From an uncultured Verrucomicrobiota bacterium (GTDB taxonomy: Bacteria; Verrucomicrobiota; Verrucomicrobiia; Limisphaerales; AAA164-E04): a stretch of DNA of 58,347 nt. The position numbers and the translations under genes are program-made. Under the pieces are notes generated by a model. It had not been told where the DNA came from. It saw only the letters and a program-made list of their open reading frames with translations, and made no database searches. The stretch spans positions 1 to 58,347 of the forward strand of contig CAJXVR010000006.1 in NCBI GenBank assembly GCA_913061285.1. Reading direction: 5' to 3'. Positions 17,584 to 26,961 of the stretch are shown one piece after another. The number at the start of each line of letters is the position of its first letter. Positions within the stretch are counted from its first letter, which is position 1.

Positions 17584-19011
17584 ATGAGTGATGAGTCGAT
17601 GAACTACCCCCAACAGGTCGAAGCCTTAAACCGCCGAGCCTTTCTTTCGCGTACAGGCATTGGCCTTGGCGCGCTAGCTCTTGATAGTTTAGGGATGTTC
17701 GATCAATCCGTGTTGGCGAGCGCGGCACGAGGAGCATTTAAGCGAGCCGTCGCCCCGAAAGCCAAATCGGTTATATTTCTTCACATGGTGGGCGCGCCCT
17801 CTCAATTGGATTTATTTGAAGACAAGCCTGAGTTGCGGCGCTTCGATCGCAAGCTGGCGCCGAAGAGTTTTGTTGAAGGAAAGCGATTCGCGTTCCTTCG
17901 GGGGCATCCCAAGCTTCTTGGGTCTCCATATAACTTTTCTCGGCATGGGCAGAGTGGGGCGCCATTTTCGGAATTGTTTCCCCATCTTGCGAAATGCTCC
18001 GACGATATTTCTTTTATCCGCAGTATGAAGACTGAGGAGTTCAATCACGGTCCCGCTCAGATGCTCGCTCACACAGGACTCAATCGGGGAGGAAATCCAA
18101 GTCTTGGTTCGTGGGTGAATTATGGTTTGGGATCGTCGAATAAAGCCCTGCCTGGTTACGTGGTTTTTATCTCGGGTGTCTTGCCTGGAGGGGGGCGGGC
18201 GCTTTGGGCGAACGGATTCTTGCCTAGCGTTCACCAAGGAGTGGAGTTTCGTAGTGAGGGCGAGCCCGTCTTGTTTCTGAATAATCCAAAGAATGTCGAT
18301 CGTATGAGGCGGCGACGAATGATTGATGGGATTCAGGGGTTAAACATAAAGCGGTACGAGTCGTCACAGGATCGTGAAATACTCACGCGGATTGAGCAAT
18401 ATGAACTGGCTTTTCGCATGCAGTCTTCAGTTCCTGAACTAATGGACATTTCGGGTGAACCTGCGGCGGTGAGAGAGCTTTATGGTGAAGGGGAGTTCGC
18501 CAGGCATTGTTTGCATGCTCGACGGCTGGTAGAGCGAGGAACGCGATTCGTGGAGTTGTTCAATGCCTCCTGGGACACTCATGGGAAGCAAGACCAGCAA
18601 CTACGTCGTCAATGTCGATCGACGGATCAAGCGATCGCAGGGCTGCTTCATGACCTCAAACAACGGGGGCTGCTTGGTGAGACCTTGGTTGTTTGGGCCA
18701 GCGAGTTTGGGCGGACGCCGATGCTGCAGGGAGAGGAATCGCCTGAGAAGTGCGGTCGCGATCATCACAAGGAAGCGTTTACGATCTGGTTAGCTGGGGG
18801 AGGGATCAAGGGGGGGCAAAGCTACGGGGCCAGCGATGAGTTGGGCTATTGGATTGCCGAGAATCCTGTCCGGTTCCGTGACGTGCACGCGACCTTGCTT
18901 TACTTGCTTGGTCTCGACCATCGACGAGCCTCTTTCCGTTTTCATGGGCTGGATCAGCGCCTTACCGGTGTTGAGGATGATGCTCGAATATTGTCCTCGC
19001 TCTTGATTTAA
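17584..19011 (+). CDS. DUF1501 family protein with Tat-like signal
   Basis: A 475-residue DUF1501 protein (alkaline-phosphatase/sulfatase-like fold, function unknown). The N-terminus carries NRRAFLSRTGIGLGALALDS (residues 17-36), a twin-arginine-like export signal. Family features include FLHMVGAPSQLDLFE, SFIRSM with a following EEFNHGPAQ, FNASWDTHG, and VVWASEFGRTP near residue 370. It is almost always found beside PSD1 genes, as here. A metal-dependent hydrolase of exported substrates is a reasonable guess from the fold only. Confidence 0.93.
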   Translation: MSDESMNYPQQVEALNRRAFLSRTGIGLGALALDSLGMFDQSVLASAARGAFKRAVAPKAKSVIFLHMVGAPSQLDLFEDKPELRRFDRKLAPKSFVEGKRFAFLRGHPKLLGSPYNFSRHGQSGAPFSELFPHLAKCSDDISFIRSMKTEEFNHGPAQMLAHTGLNRGGNPSLGSWVNYGLGSSNKALPGYVVFISGVLPGGGRALWANGFLPSVHQGVEFRSEGEPVLFLNNPKNVDRMRRRRMIDGIQGLNIKRYESSQDREILTRIEQYELAFRMQSSVPELMDISGEPAAVRELYGEGEFARHCLHARRLVERGTRFVELFNASWDTHGKQDQQLRRQCRSTDQAIAGLLHDLKQRGLLGETLVVWASEFGRTPMLQGEESPEKCGRDHHKEAFTIWLAGGGIKGGQSYGASDELGYWIAENPVRFRDVHATLLYLLGLDHRRASFRFHGLDQRLTGVEDDARILSSLLI

Positions 19012-19041
19012 GGGGCTAGGGCTCCCGATTCTAGTAACTCA

Positions 19042-19061
19042 ACGGAGACATTGCTCTCCGT
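19042..19061. terminator. Hairpin between convergent genes
   Basis: ACGGAGA and TCTCCGT form a perfect 7-bp stem around a 6-base loop, 30 bases after the DUF1501 stop and 4 bases before the stop of rhaM. No T run follows, so it may be a weak bidirectional or Rho-assisted terminator. Confidence 0.4.
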
Positions 19062-19064
19062 CAG

Positions 19065-19418
19065 TCAGAGGTGAAAGACTTCCGTGAGTGGTGCGGAAAC
19101 CGGACTGTTGTCATCGTGTGATGGCATAAGTGTTTTCATCGAGGCCCACCATTGTTGACAGATCTCAGTGTTGGCGATGCTTTCCCATTGAGATTCGGAT
19201 TCGATCTCAGCGTAGCCGAAGAGTTGGTAGGTCTCAGGGTGAAGAAACAGAGAGTAGTTGTGCACGCCATGCTCCTTGAGTACCGATTGGAGCTCCGGCC
19301 AAATGGGATTGTGACGTCGGATGTACTCCTCCCGAGCCTCAGGGTGAATACTCATGACAAACGCTTTTCGTATCAGTGAAGTCTTTTCGGGAATGTGCGG
19401 CATGCTTGGGTGTGACAT
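19065..19418 (-). CDS. rhaM: L-rhamnose mutarotase
   Basis: A 117-residue protein closely matching RhaM, which interconverts the alpha and beta anomers of L-rhamnose. Strong signatures are IRKAFVMSIHPEA, RRHNPIWPEL, HGVHNYSLFL, TYQLFGYAEIE, QQWWASM and the C-terminal NSPVSAPLTEVFHL. The usual length is about 104; the extra N-terminal residues come from the only available ATGs (M1 or M6). No rhamnose kinase, isomerase or aldolase gene is nearby, so the gene is an orphan here. It suggests the cell uses rhamnose, perhaps from algal polysaccharides. Confidence 0.95.
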   Translation of the reverse strand: MSHPSMPHIPEKTSLIRKAFVMSIHPEAREEYIRRHNPIWPELQSVLKEHGVHNYSLFLHPETYQLFGYAEIESESQWESIANTEICQQWWASMKTLMPSHDDNSPVSAPLTEVFHL

Positions 19419-19439
19419 GATTCGTTTTCCGAGGGGGGG

Positions 19440-21068
19440 CTAAGGCGTGAGCTCGGATAATTTCTCAAGGAGCTTCGGCAGAAACTGTTTTTTTCGAGAG
19501 ACGCAGCCTTCCCAGATCGGAGCTTTGGCGCCCATTCCGCCACCTAATTCGCTCAGACGGTGTTGATCGGCATCGTCGATCAGTATGAGGCTATTCTGTT
19601 GGAGCACATCGGTAATGAGGAGGCATGATAGCGTCAATGCCCGCTCTCTTCGAGTGGTGGCGAGGGCTTCTCTTAGCTCAGAAATTCGGTCTTCGGTGAG
19701 CTTGTTGCGATCGACCGTTTCGATCTGACTGACGCTGAAGCGAATCTTGTTGATGCCAAACTCTTTGAGATCTTGGTTGACGAGAGTCTCTGCGGAAGCA
19801 GTGAGTGTGGTGTCCGCTTGGACTAGCACTTGCATGGAGAAACGACCTAGGTCGAGTGAGGCGATCGTTGCTAGTTCATTAGCACTCTTCCGATCGTTCT
19901 CAGTCGTTGTGGGTGAGGTGAGGGCAAGGGTATCAGAAATGATTGCTCCAAGCAGCAAGGATGCTTGAGTCGGGCTCGGGCGGAGCGCATGCTCTTTGAA
20001 CCGCTGGGCAATGATGGTTGCCGTGCTACCGACCGGGCGGCAGTCAACACTGATGGGGAGCTGGGTCTCGAGATTGCCGACGCGGTGATGATCGACAATT
20101 TCGACAATCTCTGCGTCTGCCAATCCATTGACCGCTTGTTGAGATTCGAAGTGATCGACAAGAATGATTTTTTGCTTTTTGCCCTTCAGTAGTTCCGCTC
20201 GAGAGATGAGGCCGAGGAAAAGGCCATCGTTGTCGGTCACGGGGAGCGGATAGGCGCTGGAAAGAATTTGGCTCCGAACGTCATTGATCGGTTGGTCGGG
20301 ATGTAGGAAGGCGTAGCGAGATGTCATGGCATTCTCGGCTGGAATGCAATGAGAGAGCTGTGACGTCAAAGCCATCAGTGATCCGGTAAACCGGTAGACC
20401 CCGACGGATGGGGTGGCGCGGAGGGTCTCCTCCCAGTCTTGCTTTGGTGTCGGGGTGCAAACGATGACTGCTGCCGCTCCGGCCCTCTTGGCGGCAGCAA
20501 TAGCCGGCTGTGACACTCCTGAGAGGAGAATGTCACCATTCCCAATCGTATTGGGGTCAAGTGTTAGCTTTCCTGTGCTTTCTCCTGCCCCTTCTTGCCA
20601 GACGTCAAGACCGAAGGTCTTGACGAGGTCGTCCAAGGTGAAAAGGATGCCAAGGAATTCTTCCGTATTGAAGTGGTGAAAGTAATTACATTCTGGAATG
20701 CGATCACTGAGGATTCCTTCGAGTTTGCCGGTTTCGCTGAGCACCGGAATCGTAGAGATCCCGTCCCGAGCAATGTGGTTGAGTGCCTTTCCGAGGGGAT
20801 CATCATTTTGCACCGTCGGGCATGTTGAGTTCGCTAAGTCTCGAACCCGCAATTCAATGCTTGTCACCTGCCGGGGTGGCTTAGTGTTTCCCTGCTTAAG
20901 GAGCCAAACGGATTGCGTGTTGAGCGGACCAAGGGCCACTCCTTCGTAGCGATCTTTGCCATCGATTTGGTTCCGCAATTGGGCATAGACGAGTGCTGAT
21001 ACGATGGAATCCGTATCAGGGTTTTGATGTCCGATGACCAGGGTTTTTGGGAGTTTATCAGGTTTCAC
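19440..21068 (-). CDS. ppaC: Manganese-dependent inorganic pyrophosphatase with CBS and DRTGG domains
   Basis: A 542-residue family II pyrophosphatase hydrolysing PPi to phosphate. The DHH phosphoesterase half has GHQNPDTDS (metal ligands H14, D18, D20), LVDHFE and VDHHRVGN. The DHHA2-type C-terminus ends with SRKKQFLPKL, containing the substrate-binding basic residues. Between them lie CBS-like sequence (about 70-125), a DRTGG-like domain (about 170-265) and a second CBS part. That insert regulates activity by adenine nucleotides in characterised relatives. The start is GTG at 21068; no other start precedes the first motif. Confidence 0.93.
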   Translation of the reverse strand: MKPDKLPKTLVIGHQNPDTDSIVSALVYAQLRNQIDGKDRYEGVALGPLNTQSVWLLKQGNTKPPRQVTSIELRVRDLANSTCPTVQNDDPLGKALNHIARDGISTIPVLSETGKLEGILSDRIPECNYFHHFNTEEFLGILFTLDDLVKTFGLDVWQEGAGESTGKLTLDPNTIGNGDILLSGVSQPAIAAAKRAGAAAVIVCTPTPKQDWEETLRATPSVGVYRFTGSLMALTSQLSHCIPAENAMTSRYAFLHPDQPINDVRSQILSSAYPLPVTDNDGLFLGLISRAELLKGKKQKIILVDHFESQQAVNGLADAEIVEIVDHHRVGNLETQLPISVDCRPVGSTATIIAQRFKEHALRPSPTQASLLLGAIISDTLALTSPTTTENDRKSANELATIASLDLGRFSMQVLVQADTTLTASAETLVNQDLKEFGINKIRFSVSQIETVDRNKLTEDRISELREALATTRRERALTLSCLLITDVLQQNSLILIDDADQHRLSELGGGMGAKAPIWEGCVSRKKQFLPKLLEKLSELTP

Positions 21069-21386
21069 TATCTCAACAGATGTTGCGTATCGATGAATGC
21101 GCGATGGAAGGAGGGCATTGTTGCAGGTAGTAGTCGCCTAGCAGGCCTTGCTCAGGAGAGCCTCTTTGGGCACGTTTTAACGTTGAAGAACTAAGTCTGG
21201 TTACCAGCAGATTAATACGATGTTTGTTGGGAAAAGAGTCTCTCGGCGATCTGAGAGAGAGGCAAGGCTTTGTTTTCGAACGCGATCGTTTTTGGTTCTA
21301 GTCACTTGAGTTCTTACGGGTTTTTCCTTTTTTGGGGTGGGGCTGTGTTAGGTTGATTCTTACTGACTCGCTAGAGGCGATTCGGT
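21069..21386. other. Intergenic region with no recognised gene
   Basis: 318 bases between the divergent pyrophosphatase and the unknown secreted protein. A short imperfect hairpin (TCTCTC at 21239-21244, GAGAGA at 21253-21258) is the only structure noticed. The last 80 bases before 21387 are T- and G-rich and could hold a promoter, but no clean consensus is visible. Confidence 0.5.
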
Positions 21387-23081
21387 ATGCTCCCTGCTTT
21401 GAATTGTGCGGTGAAGGCAACGGGTCACAGGTTTTTGGTAGCGATTTTATCTGTCGTTGGAGTGCTCTGTCCAGGTGCTGGGCTGCGTGCTACTGAGTTC
21501 GTCTACCGAGACGGCCAGCTTCAGCTCTCGTGGGACAATGATAAAGAGGTGTTTCAGATAGAGCGGGCAAGCGTTATTGGTCCGGGGCGATGGGAGCTTA
21601 TCGCGAGCCGAGTGAGCGGCGGCGCGTTTTCGATCGACGCTTCGGGTGCCGAGGCCTTTTTTCGCATCACTCGCATCGGCGAGCGAATCGACTCCCCTGC
21701 GTTTGGCTGTGATCTTGACGATGAGGAGTGTACCGGCCCCCGGCTTCCCCCTTGGTGCTTTGGGGTGCGAGCAATCGAAGATTGGAAAGAAGCGAGTGCG
21801 CCTTCTTCGCTAGCGCCCTTGAAATTTGATTTCTGGCAGGGCCCCTATCAGAACAAGGCAGGATTCGATGCGGTCGTCAAAATCAACGCCTGGTTTGCCG
21901 CAGACCTTTCGGCAGGCTTAACCCAAGATGCGTTTCGAAGCTTCGATCTTGGACACTCGTCCGTTCGAGATTTTTATCCTCAATTGGAGCTATTGGAGTC
22001 AGTGGATTCCTATGATGCTGAGTGTCGTGACGTTTTTGCTCCTGGGGTAACCTTCGGTGTTCAGTCACTAGCGGCCTCAGCTGATTCCGTCGGCGACGGA
22101 TTGTCCGTGATCGATTTCTACTCCGTTGCCGAACTCTTGTATCACTACAATCGGAATGAGTACCGACGCTTGGTTGGTCCGGAAGTCCCCGTCTTCACGC
22201 GGGCATTTTATCGTCAACTCTTCGAGGCAAATACCTTGCTTGTTTCTCCAGCGGTGGCCTCATACACGGTGCAGGGAGACGAGGCCCAGGATGAGTTCTT
22301 TTTTCTCAGTCCCTACTATCTGCATAGCATCGGACGTTCCGGTTCGGATAGTCGCCTTTTAAAGCCGTTGATTTTTGCGGCAGCAAGCCTTCCGAGAGCG
22401 CTTAAGACGCGAATCCTTCGTCAAGGAATGCAGGTGCCGGTACTAATGTGGCTTTTCAAGTCCGCTTTAAATACGGTGCCCGAATTGGTGGACGCCCATG
22501 TTCCGGCCTACGCCTTGCCCCCCGAAGCAGAACAGCCCGCCCCGCAGCGTCAAACGAACGAGGAAGGGCTTCAGGAGAGTGCGGTGGAAGCCTATGAACG
22601 TGTTGACGCTGAGCCCGCCCCTTTCCTTGACGCATTACTCGAGACTGCTCACGGACTGGAACACATCCCTCCAGTAGCCCGCATTCATCATCGATCGGAG
22701 GCCGTCATATCGGGCGGGAACTATGCGGTCGAGCCCTTTATCTATTCGGATCCGTATTCAGTGCAAGCGGTCTTGCGTCCAGGGGAACGGCTAGAGCTTG
22801 AGATCGATTTGTCTCGGAGTTGGACGGATGAAGGCCTCGTTGCCAGCTACAAGGTGCAGCTCTTGCGTGATCCAGAGACGGATACCTCAACGGTGATTGA
22901 TTCGGGGGAGCTCATTGATGGGCGAGCGGACATTCGGATCCCTTGGCAGGAGGTTGTTGGGAATAGTGGGAGCCGAACGGATATTCTTCTCCAGGTCAAT
23001 GATGGTCGGGCTGATTCCTTTCCGGCTTACATTTCTGTTCGGCACTTGCAAGAGAAGGATCGCGAGTTGTTCGGTTTCTAG
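21387..23081 (+). CDS. Secreted protein of unknown function
   Basis: A 564-residue protein I do not recognise. An N-terminal hydrophobic stretch (about 14-35) is a likely signal peptide. Residues about 38-100 look like a small beta domain often found in PVC secreted proteins (LQLSWDNDKEVFQIERA). A short cysteine segment follows (GCDLDDEEC...PPWC). The middle is helical with many aromatics. The last 100 residues (about 440-550) read like a beta-sandwich, with RLELEIDLSRSW. No catalytic motif found. It converges with epsI, 11 bases between stops. Confidence 0.75.
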   Translation: MLPALNCAVKATGHRFLVAILSVVGVLCPGAGLRATEFVYRDGQLQLSWDNDKEVFQIERASVIGPGRWELIASRVSGGAFSIDASGAEAFFRITRIGERIDSPAFGCDLDDEECTGPRLPPWCFGVRAIEDWKEASAPSSLAPLKFDFWQGPYQNKAGFDAVVKINAWFAADLSAGLTQDAFRSFDLGHSSVRDFYPQLELLESVDSYDAECRDVFAPGVTFGVQSLAASADSVGDGLSVIDFYSVAELLYHYNRNEYRRLVGPEVPVFTRAFYRQLFEANTLLVSPAVASYTVQGDEAQDEFFFLSPYYLHSIGRSGSDSRLLKPLIFAAASLPRALKTRILRQGMQVPVLMWLFKSALNTVPELVDAHVPAYALPPEAEQPAPQRQTNEEGLQESAVEAYERVDAEPAPFLDALLETAHGLEHIPPVARIHHRSEAVISGGNYAVEPFIYSDPYSVQAVLRPGERLELEIDLSRSWTDEGLVASYKVQLLRDPETDTSTVIDSGELIDGRADIRIPWQEVVGNSGSRTDILLQVNDGRADSFPAYISVRHLQEKDRELFGF

Positions 23082-23092
23082 GGGCGTGCTTG

Positions 23093-23695
23093 CTAGATCT
23101 CGTTGAGCCGAGGGACGGCATCGAAGAGGGTGCTCCAGTAGGTCGTTTGCGGAGGGGAAAGTTTCTGGACCACGATCAATAGCTGTTCTTCGCTTGAGAA
23201 ACCCATCGTGAGGCGGCGGAAGGTGGAGCGAATCCAGTAAGTGAATGGGGACGGATGCTGCGCCTGGCCGTCAGAATACCAGAAGAGGACTTCGGTCTTG
23301 CGATCAGGTTGGTGAATCTGTAATTCCGTGGCCGTTCCGTTTACCATGGGAAGTTGACTCGTTTGATCGACTGTCCATCCTCCAGAGTGAAAACAATGCA
23401 TGGGATCGTGGACAGCTTGCCGATTGGTGGTTCCGTCGAGAACGAACACGAGAAATTGCTGGTTACCGATCTGGTAGACACTCTTGACCGCCAGCGCGTC
23501 TCCCAGGATGTCAATTTCCGTCGGACTGTGATCGATCGATTTGATAGTCAGGTTTTTGACTGAAGGGGAGGCGAGGAGGCGTTTGACGCGATCCGAGGCA
23601 TCGGGCAAATCAATGAAATCCCAGAGGATCGAAACGAGGACAGCCATGCCTAGGAGGCCTGCGAGGATTTTGTTCTGATTGGATTTAATTGTCAC
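23093..23695 (-). CDS. EpsI-family exosortase-associated protein
   Basis: A 200-residue protein with an N-terminal membrane anchor (about 11-27) and a periplasmic domain of the EpsI/DUF3485 type. HDPMHCFHSGGW (about 117-128) corresponds to the conserved cysteine-containing motif of EpsI, and WYSDG follows. EpsI proteins accompany or are fused to exosortases in exopolysaccharide loci; their activity is unknown. The start is GTG, overlapping the upstream stop by four bases (GTGA), so translation is coupled. Last gene of the exosortase operon. Confidence 0.85.
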   Translation of the reverse strand: MTIKSNQNKILAGLLGMAVLVSILWDFIDLPDASDRVKRLLASPSVKNLTIKSIDHSPTEIDILGDALAVKSVYQIGNQQFLVFVLDGTTNRQAVHDPMHCFHSGGWTVDQTSQLPMVNGTATELQIHQPDRKTEVLFWYSDGQAQHPSPFTYWIRSTFRRLTMGFSSEEQLLIVVQKLSPPQTTYWSTLFDAVPRLNEI

Positions 23696-24180
23696 GTTAA
23701 CGATGGTTTTCGAAAGTGGATAAAGAGAAATAGCACGACGGTGATGACGAAACCAAACTTACAAGTCATGACGATGGTGTTTGGTAACGCGTTTGTTGCG
23801 TAGCTTAAGGCAGGCATCCAGGTAACGCTAGCGAGGCACCAACTCAGTGCGAGAGGAATCGAGCGTTGGAAGGTGCCCGTTGTTACCGCCAAGGCTAAGC
23901 CACAATACACCAGCGCATTTAACTCGCCGATCGCTCCGGCAAGGATGGTAACGATGGCTAGAATGCTGACGCGTGTACGGAGTTGTCCTCCGTCGCCGAA
24001 GACGGTCCGATCTTGAACCCAGGCGAAGGTGAGGGGAAGAAGCCACAGTCCGAAAATGATGGCGCCCCCGTGATCTCTCGGTGAATCCCGCCAGGCGTGG
24101 ATGAGATCTCGGGAATGCCAGATGCCGAAAACGATCACTCCCCATTCGATCGGCGTTGGAACGATGCTCGAACGTTTCAT
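23692..24180 (-). CDS. Multi-pass membrane protein of the exosortase operon
   Basis: A 162-residue protein from the ATG at 24180, which overlaps the exosortase stop by four bases (ATGA); the longer frame to 24219 is unlikely. About four hydrophobic segments are visible (roughly 13-24, 38-53, 71-100, 133-154). The N-terminus has RSSIVPTPIEWG and HSRDLIHAWRDSP. I do not recognise the family. Its placement between exosortase and EpsI suggests an accessory role in the sorting complex, which is an inference from coupling. Confidence 0.75.
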   Translation of the reverse strand: MKRSSIVPTPIEWGVIVFGIWHSRDLIHAWRDSPRDHGGAIIFGLWLLPLTFAWVQDRTVFGDGGQLRTRVSILAIVTILAGAIGELNALVYCGLALAVTTGTFQRSIPLALSWCLASVTWMPALSYATNALPNTIVMTCKFGFVITVVLFLFIHFRKPSLT

Positions 24181-24974
24181 GAAGTCGTCCGTTTCTGCTG
24201 CCATTCGATGAGTCCCCAAGAGAGACTAAAGACGACGAGTAGGACTCCCATGCCACCCCAAGTATGGAAGGGGCCGGCGGCGAACTCGGTTCCCCAAGTG
24301 AGGGCTGCAATGGAGATAACGATGACTCGCAGGGCATTGGCTGTCCATGCTGCCACGATGAGTAGCGGGACCTGCATCCAGAAGTGGTTATTCTTCGAGA
24401 CAAGCGCTTCAAGGAGGACAACTCCAGCGATCATCGCCGCCTGCAGGACTCCGAGCCCGGAGCAGGCTTCGTTGACGGTGACAGGGAGGCCTTGGATCCA
24501 TAGATTAGTGCCGCTTCTTTCGACCGCAAAGCCGATGAAGGAGAAAATCGATTCGGAAAATTGGGCGGCGCTGAGTCGAAAGATCGTGCTGACGAGATCT
24601 CCGTCCAGTGCCATCCAAGGAAATGCCATGACCGTGAGTAAGAGAAGCCGATTGGCTTTGTTGCGGGTTTGAGATTGAAATCGAGAGTTGATCCAGGCCT
24701 GCAGGCCAAGGGCCCAGGCGATGGCGAGCAGAATCGTGAGGTTGGAAATCGTTCCGGTTACGATCAAGAGAGCTGATGCCGCTAAGGGAAGCATTGAGAT
24801 CGGACGACGCGTGGTAGCGAGTTGCCACGGAGAGACGAGCCAGGTAAACCAAGCCAAACTCACAAGTATTGGCAGCGTGCCCGCGGCTTGACTCAGCCAA
24901 GCCAGATCACGAGCCCAGATCCAGAGCGCCATGGCACTGAGTCCTGCGAGCCAAGCCTTGTCACTTTGGTTCAT
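24177..24974 (-). CDS. Exosortase (transmembrane cysteine transpeptidase)
   Basis: A 265-residue protein with about eight membrane helices and the complete exosortase/archaeosortase catalytic triad: C171 in NEACSGLG, R216 in ANALRV and H237 in GPFHTWGG. Exosortases cleave PEP-CTERM tails of exported proteins at the membrane and are thought to pass them to a surface acceptor. A PEP-CTERM substrate is encoded just upstream (26962). The start overlaps the TPR gene stop (ATGA). Subfamily not assigned. Location beside an exopolysaccharide cluster is the classical setting. Confidence 0.93.
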   Translation of the reverse strand: MNQSDKAWLAGLSAMALWIWARDLAWLSQAAGTLPILVSLAWFTWLVSPWQLATTRRPISMLPLAASALLIVTGTISNLTILLAIAWALGLQAWINSRFQSQTRNKANRLLLLTVMAFPWMALDGDLVSTIFRLSAAQFSESIFSFIGFAVERSGTNLWIQGLPVTVNEACSGLGVLQAAMIAGVVLLEALVSKNNHFWMQVPLLIVAAWTANALRVIVISIAALTWGTEFAAGPFHTWGGMGVLLVVFSLSWGLIEWQQKRTTS

Positions 24975-26932
24975 TGATTCGATTCGATGGCGGCATCGAT
25001 GGCTCGGAGATTGGCCATGATCTTGAGATCTGCAGGATTCTCATTAAGGAGTGCTAGAGTATGCCTTCGTGCCGTCTGAAGATCCTGAGAACGAAACGCC
25101 TGATCCGCGAGGAATCGCTTGGCGACGGCTGAGTCATCGACAATGGTTTGATAGAGGGCCGCAGCGCTGTTGAGGTCGCCTGCTAACTCGGCGGCTTTCG
25201 CCCGGAGTTCATTTCCTCTGAGGGAATCTGTTAAATTTGGGTTTCCGCTAATGAAGGCGGTTGCGATTTCGAGGCGTTTCTGTTGGAGGTGATCAATGGC
25301 TACGAGCCAGGCCGCTCGGGCGCCTTCGGGACTTTTGCTGGTTGCAAGAACGGACAATTGCTTCATGGCTTCATCGCGTTGCTGCGTGCCCAAGAGCAAT
25401 TCGGCGCTCAAGAGCTGGATGTCTTCAGTCTGAGCTTGGGATTGGAGATAGGTGAGCGCGTTTTCTGGCGATGCGTTGTAGCGCATGGTTTGGCCTATCC
25501 CATAGTGAAACCATGAAGGGTAGTTGGCGAGGTCTTCGTCCTGTCGAGAATGAAAGAAATCAAGCGCCGTTTGCCGCCATCCAGCAGCGAGAAAGGCGGC
25601 CGTGAAGGCGTTTGGCCCTTTGAGAAGCGCCTCAAGGTTGGCTGATAAGTCTGGGGTTTTCCCGTCGACGATCTCCTCGCGTTGAAACTGTTTGATCAAG
25701 CTGACGAGGACATGCTGATTGGGAGTGATATTGAGTCGACTCGCCGGTGATTCGGCGTTGGGAGAGAATCGTCCAGAACTGCGGAAGCGGATTATTGAGG
25801 CCAGCGTCTCATGGAGATACACATCCCAGAGTCCCTGACGGAAGGGGCGCTCGCTGAGCTGCTCGGCTGCGGCGGCTTCATCGCCCTCTTTTAGGTGTTG
25901 GAGAAGTGAGAGCCAATAGACTTCCTGGCGCTTGCTGCGGAACGCTTCTTGATTGGCGAGTGAAAGGAAGGCTGATTCGTCCCAGAAGGTGCCCTTCGGA
26001 AGATCTTGAATGAGCGTGGCTAAGGGCATGAGCGGGCCATTAGGAAGTGAGGAATTATTGGTGAGGGTTACGCCGGTGGTCACTCGTGTCCAAAAGTGGC
26101 TCTTAAGATAGACATAATCTGTGGAATTGGTGTTCTGAACATCTCTCCAGGTTGATAGGGCAAAGTCGAATTGTTGGTGGCGGCGATAAAACTCAGCCAG
26201 CTGGTCACGCCAGAGGATGTTGTCGGGAGCGGCCAAGTGAGCGGCGATGTATTCAATGCGGGCGAGCTGCTTGTCGCCCAGGCGTTCCAGGACTTGGCCT
26301 CTGAAGCTTCGTAGTTCGGGGGATCGGGAATCTGCCTCGAAGGCACGGTCAAGATCTTCCAGGGCTGCGACGGTGTTTGTCCCGGCGCGAATCAATGCAC
26401 GCTGAATCAATAGGTTTGCCGACAGGGTGTTGTTTGTGGCAATGCCTGAGAGTTGATCCCAGGCAGCGGGAATATCGCCCGCAAGGAGTTTCCGGTCGAT
26501 GTCCAGACTCAACCACAGATTCGTTTCGTGAGCTTGTTTGCTCCAATGATCTTGAACCTGTGCGAACGAGTCGTTCTCGCCTTGATGACTGAACGATCGG
26601 GCAAGAAGAAGTGAGGCGCGCTCATTTTCTAGAATGCTTTCAGGGGCCGATTGAAAAACCTGGTTTAGGTCTGTGAGATTCTTGGTTCCGACGAGTGCTT
26701 GTACTCGAAGCGATTGCCACTCGCTATCTTGTGAAAGATGCGGAACACGTTTGAGGGCTTGCCAGGCTGTTTCGAATTGGCCGTTCTCTATGAGACTTTT
26801 GAGGTGCGATTTGGCTTGGAGGTCTTGTTGGGCAATAACGTTGCGTTTCCAGCGCTGAACTCCGGCTGCGATAAGCACTGCTAGTGCCACTAGCACTAAG
26901 ATTCCGAGGAGGTATTTCTTTGTCTTGCTCAT
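24971..26932 (-). CDS. Membrane-anchored TPR-type repeat protein of the exosortase operon
   Basis: A 653-residue protein from the ATG at 26932, chosen because it places a clean membrane anchor at about 6-25 and avoids overlap with the PEP-CTERM gene. The rest is alpha-helical with TPR-like pairs (LEDLDRAFEADSRSPELRSFRGQVLERLGD; AAELAGDLNSAAALYQTIVDDS). TPR proteins of this kind occur in exosortase/EPS loci (PrsT-like) and probably scaffold assembly on the periplasmic face. It begins 29 bases after the PEP-CTERM stop and overlaps the exosortase start. Confidence 0.8.
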   Translation of the reverse strand: MSKTKKYLLGILVLVALAVLIAAGVQRWKRNVIAQQDLQAKSHLKSLIENGQFETAWQALKRVPHLSQDSEWQSLRVQALVGTKNLTDLNQVFQSAPESILENERASLLLARSFSHQGENDSFAQVQDHWSKQAHETNLWLSLDIDRKLLAGDIPAAWDQLSGIATNNTLSANLLIQRALIRAGTNTVAALEDLDRAFEADSRSPELRSFRGQVLERLGDKQLARIEYIAAHLAAPDNILWRDQLAEFYRRHQQFDFALSTWRDVQNTNSTDYVYLKSHFWTRVTTGVTLTNNSSLPNGPLMPLATLIQDLPKGTFWDESAFLSLANQEAFRSKRQEVYWLSLLQHLKEGDEAAAAEQLSERPFRQGLWDVYLHETLASIIRFRSSGRFSPNAESPASRLNITPNQHVLVSLIKQFQREEIVDGKTPDLSANLEALLKGPNAFTAAFLAAGWRQTALDFFHSRQDEDLANYPSWFHYGIGQTMRYNASPENALTYLQSQAQTEDIQLLSAELLLGTQQRDEAMKQLSVLATSKSPEGARAAWLVAIDHLQQKRLEIATAFISGNPNLTDSLRGNELRAKAAELAGDLNSAAALYQTIVDDSAVAKRFLADQAFRSQDLQTARRHTLALLNENPADLKIMANLRAIDAAIESNQ

Positions 26933-26961
26933 CGCTTCTAGCGTGGGGTTAGCGTTGCATC

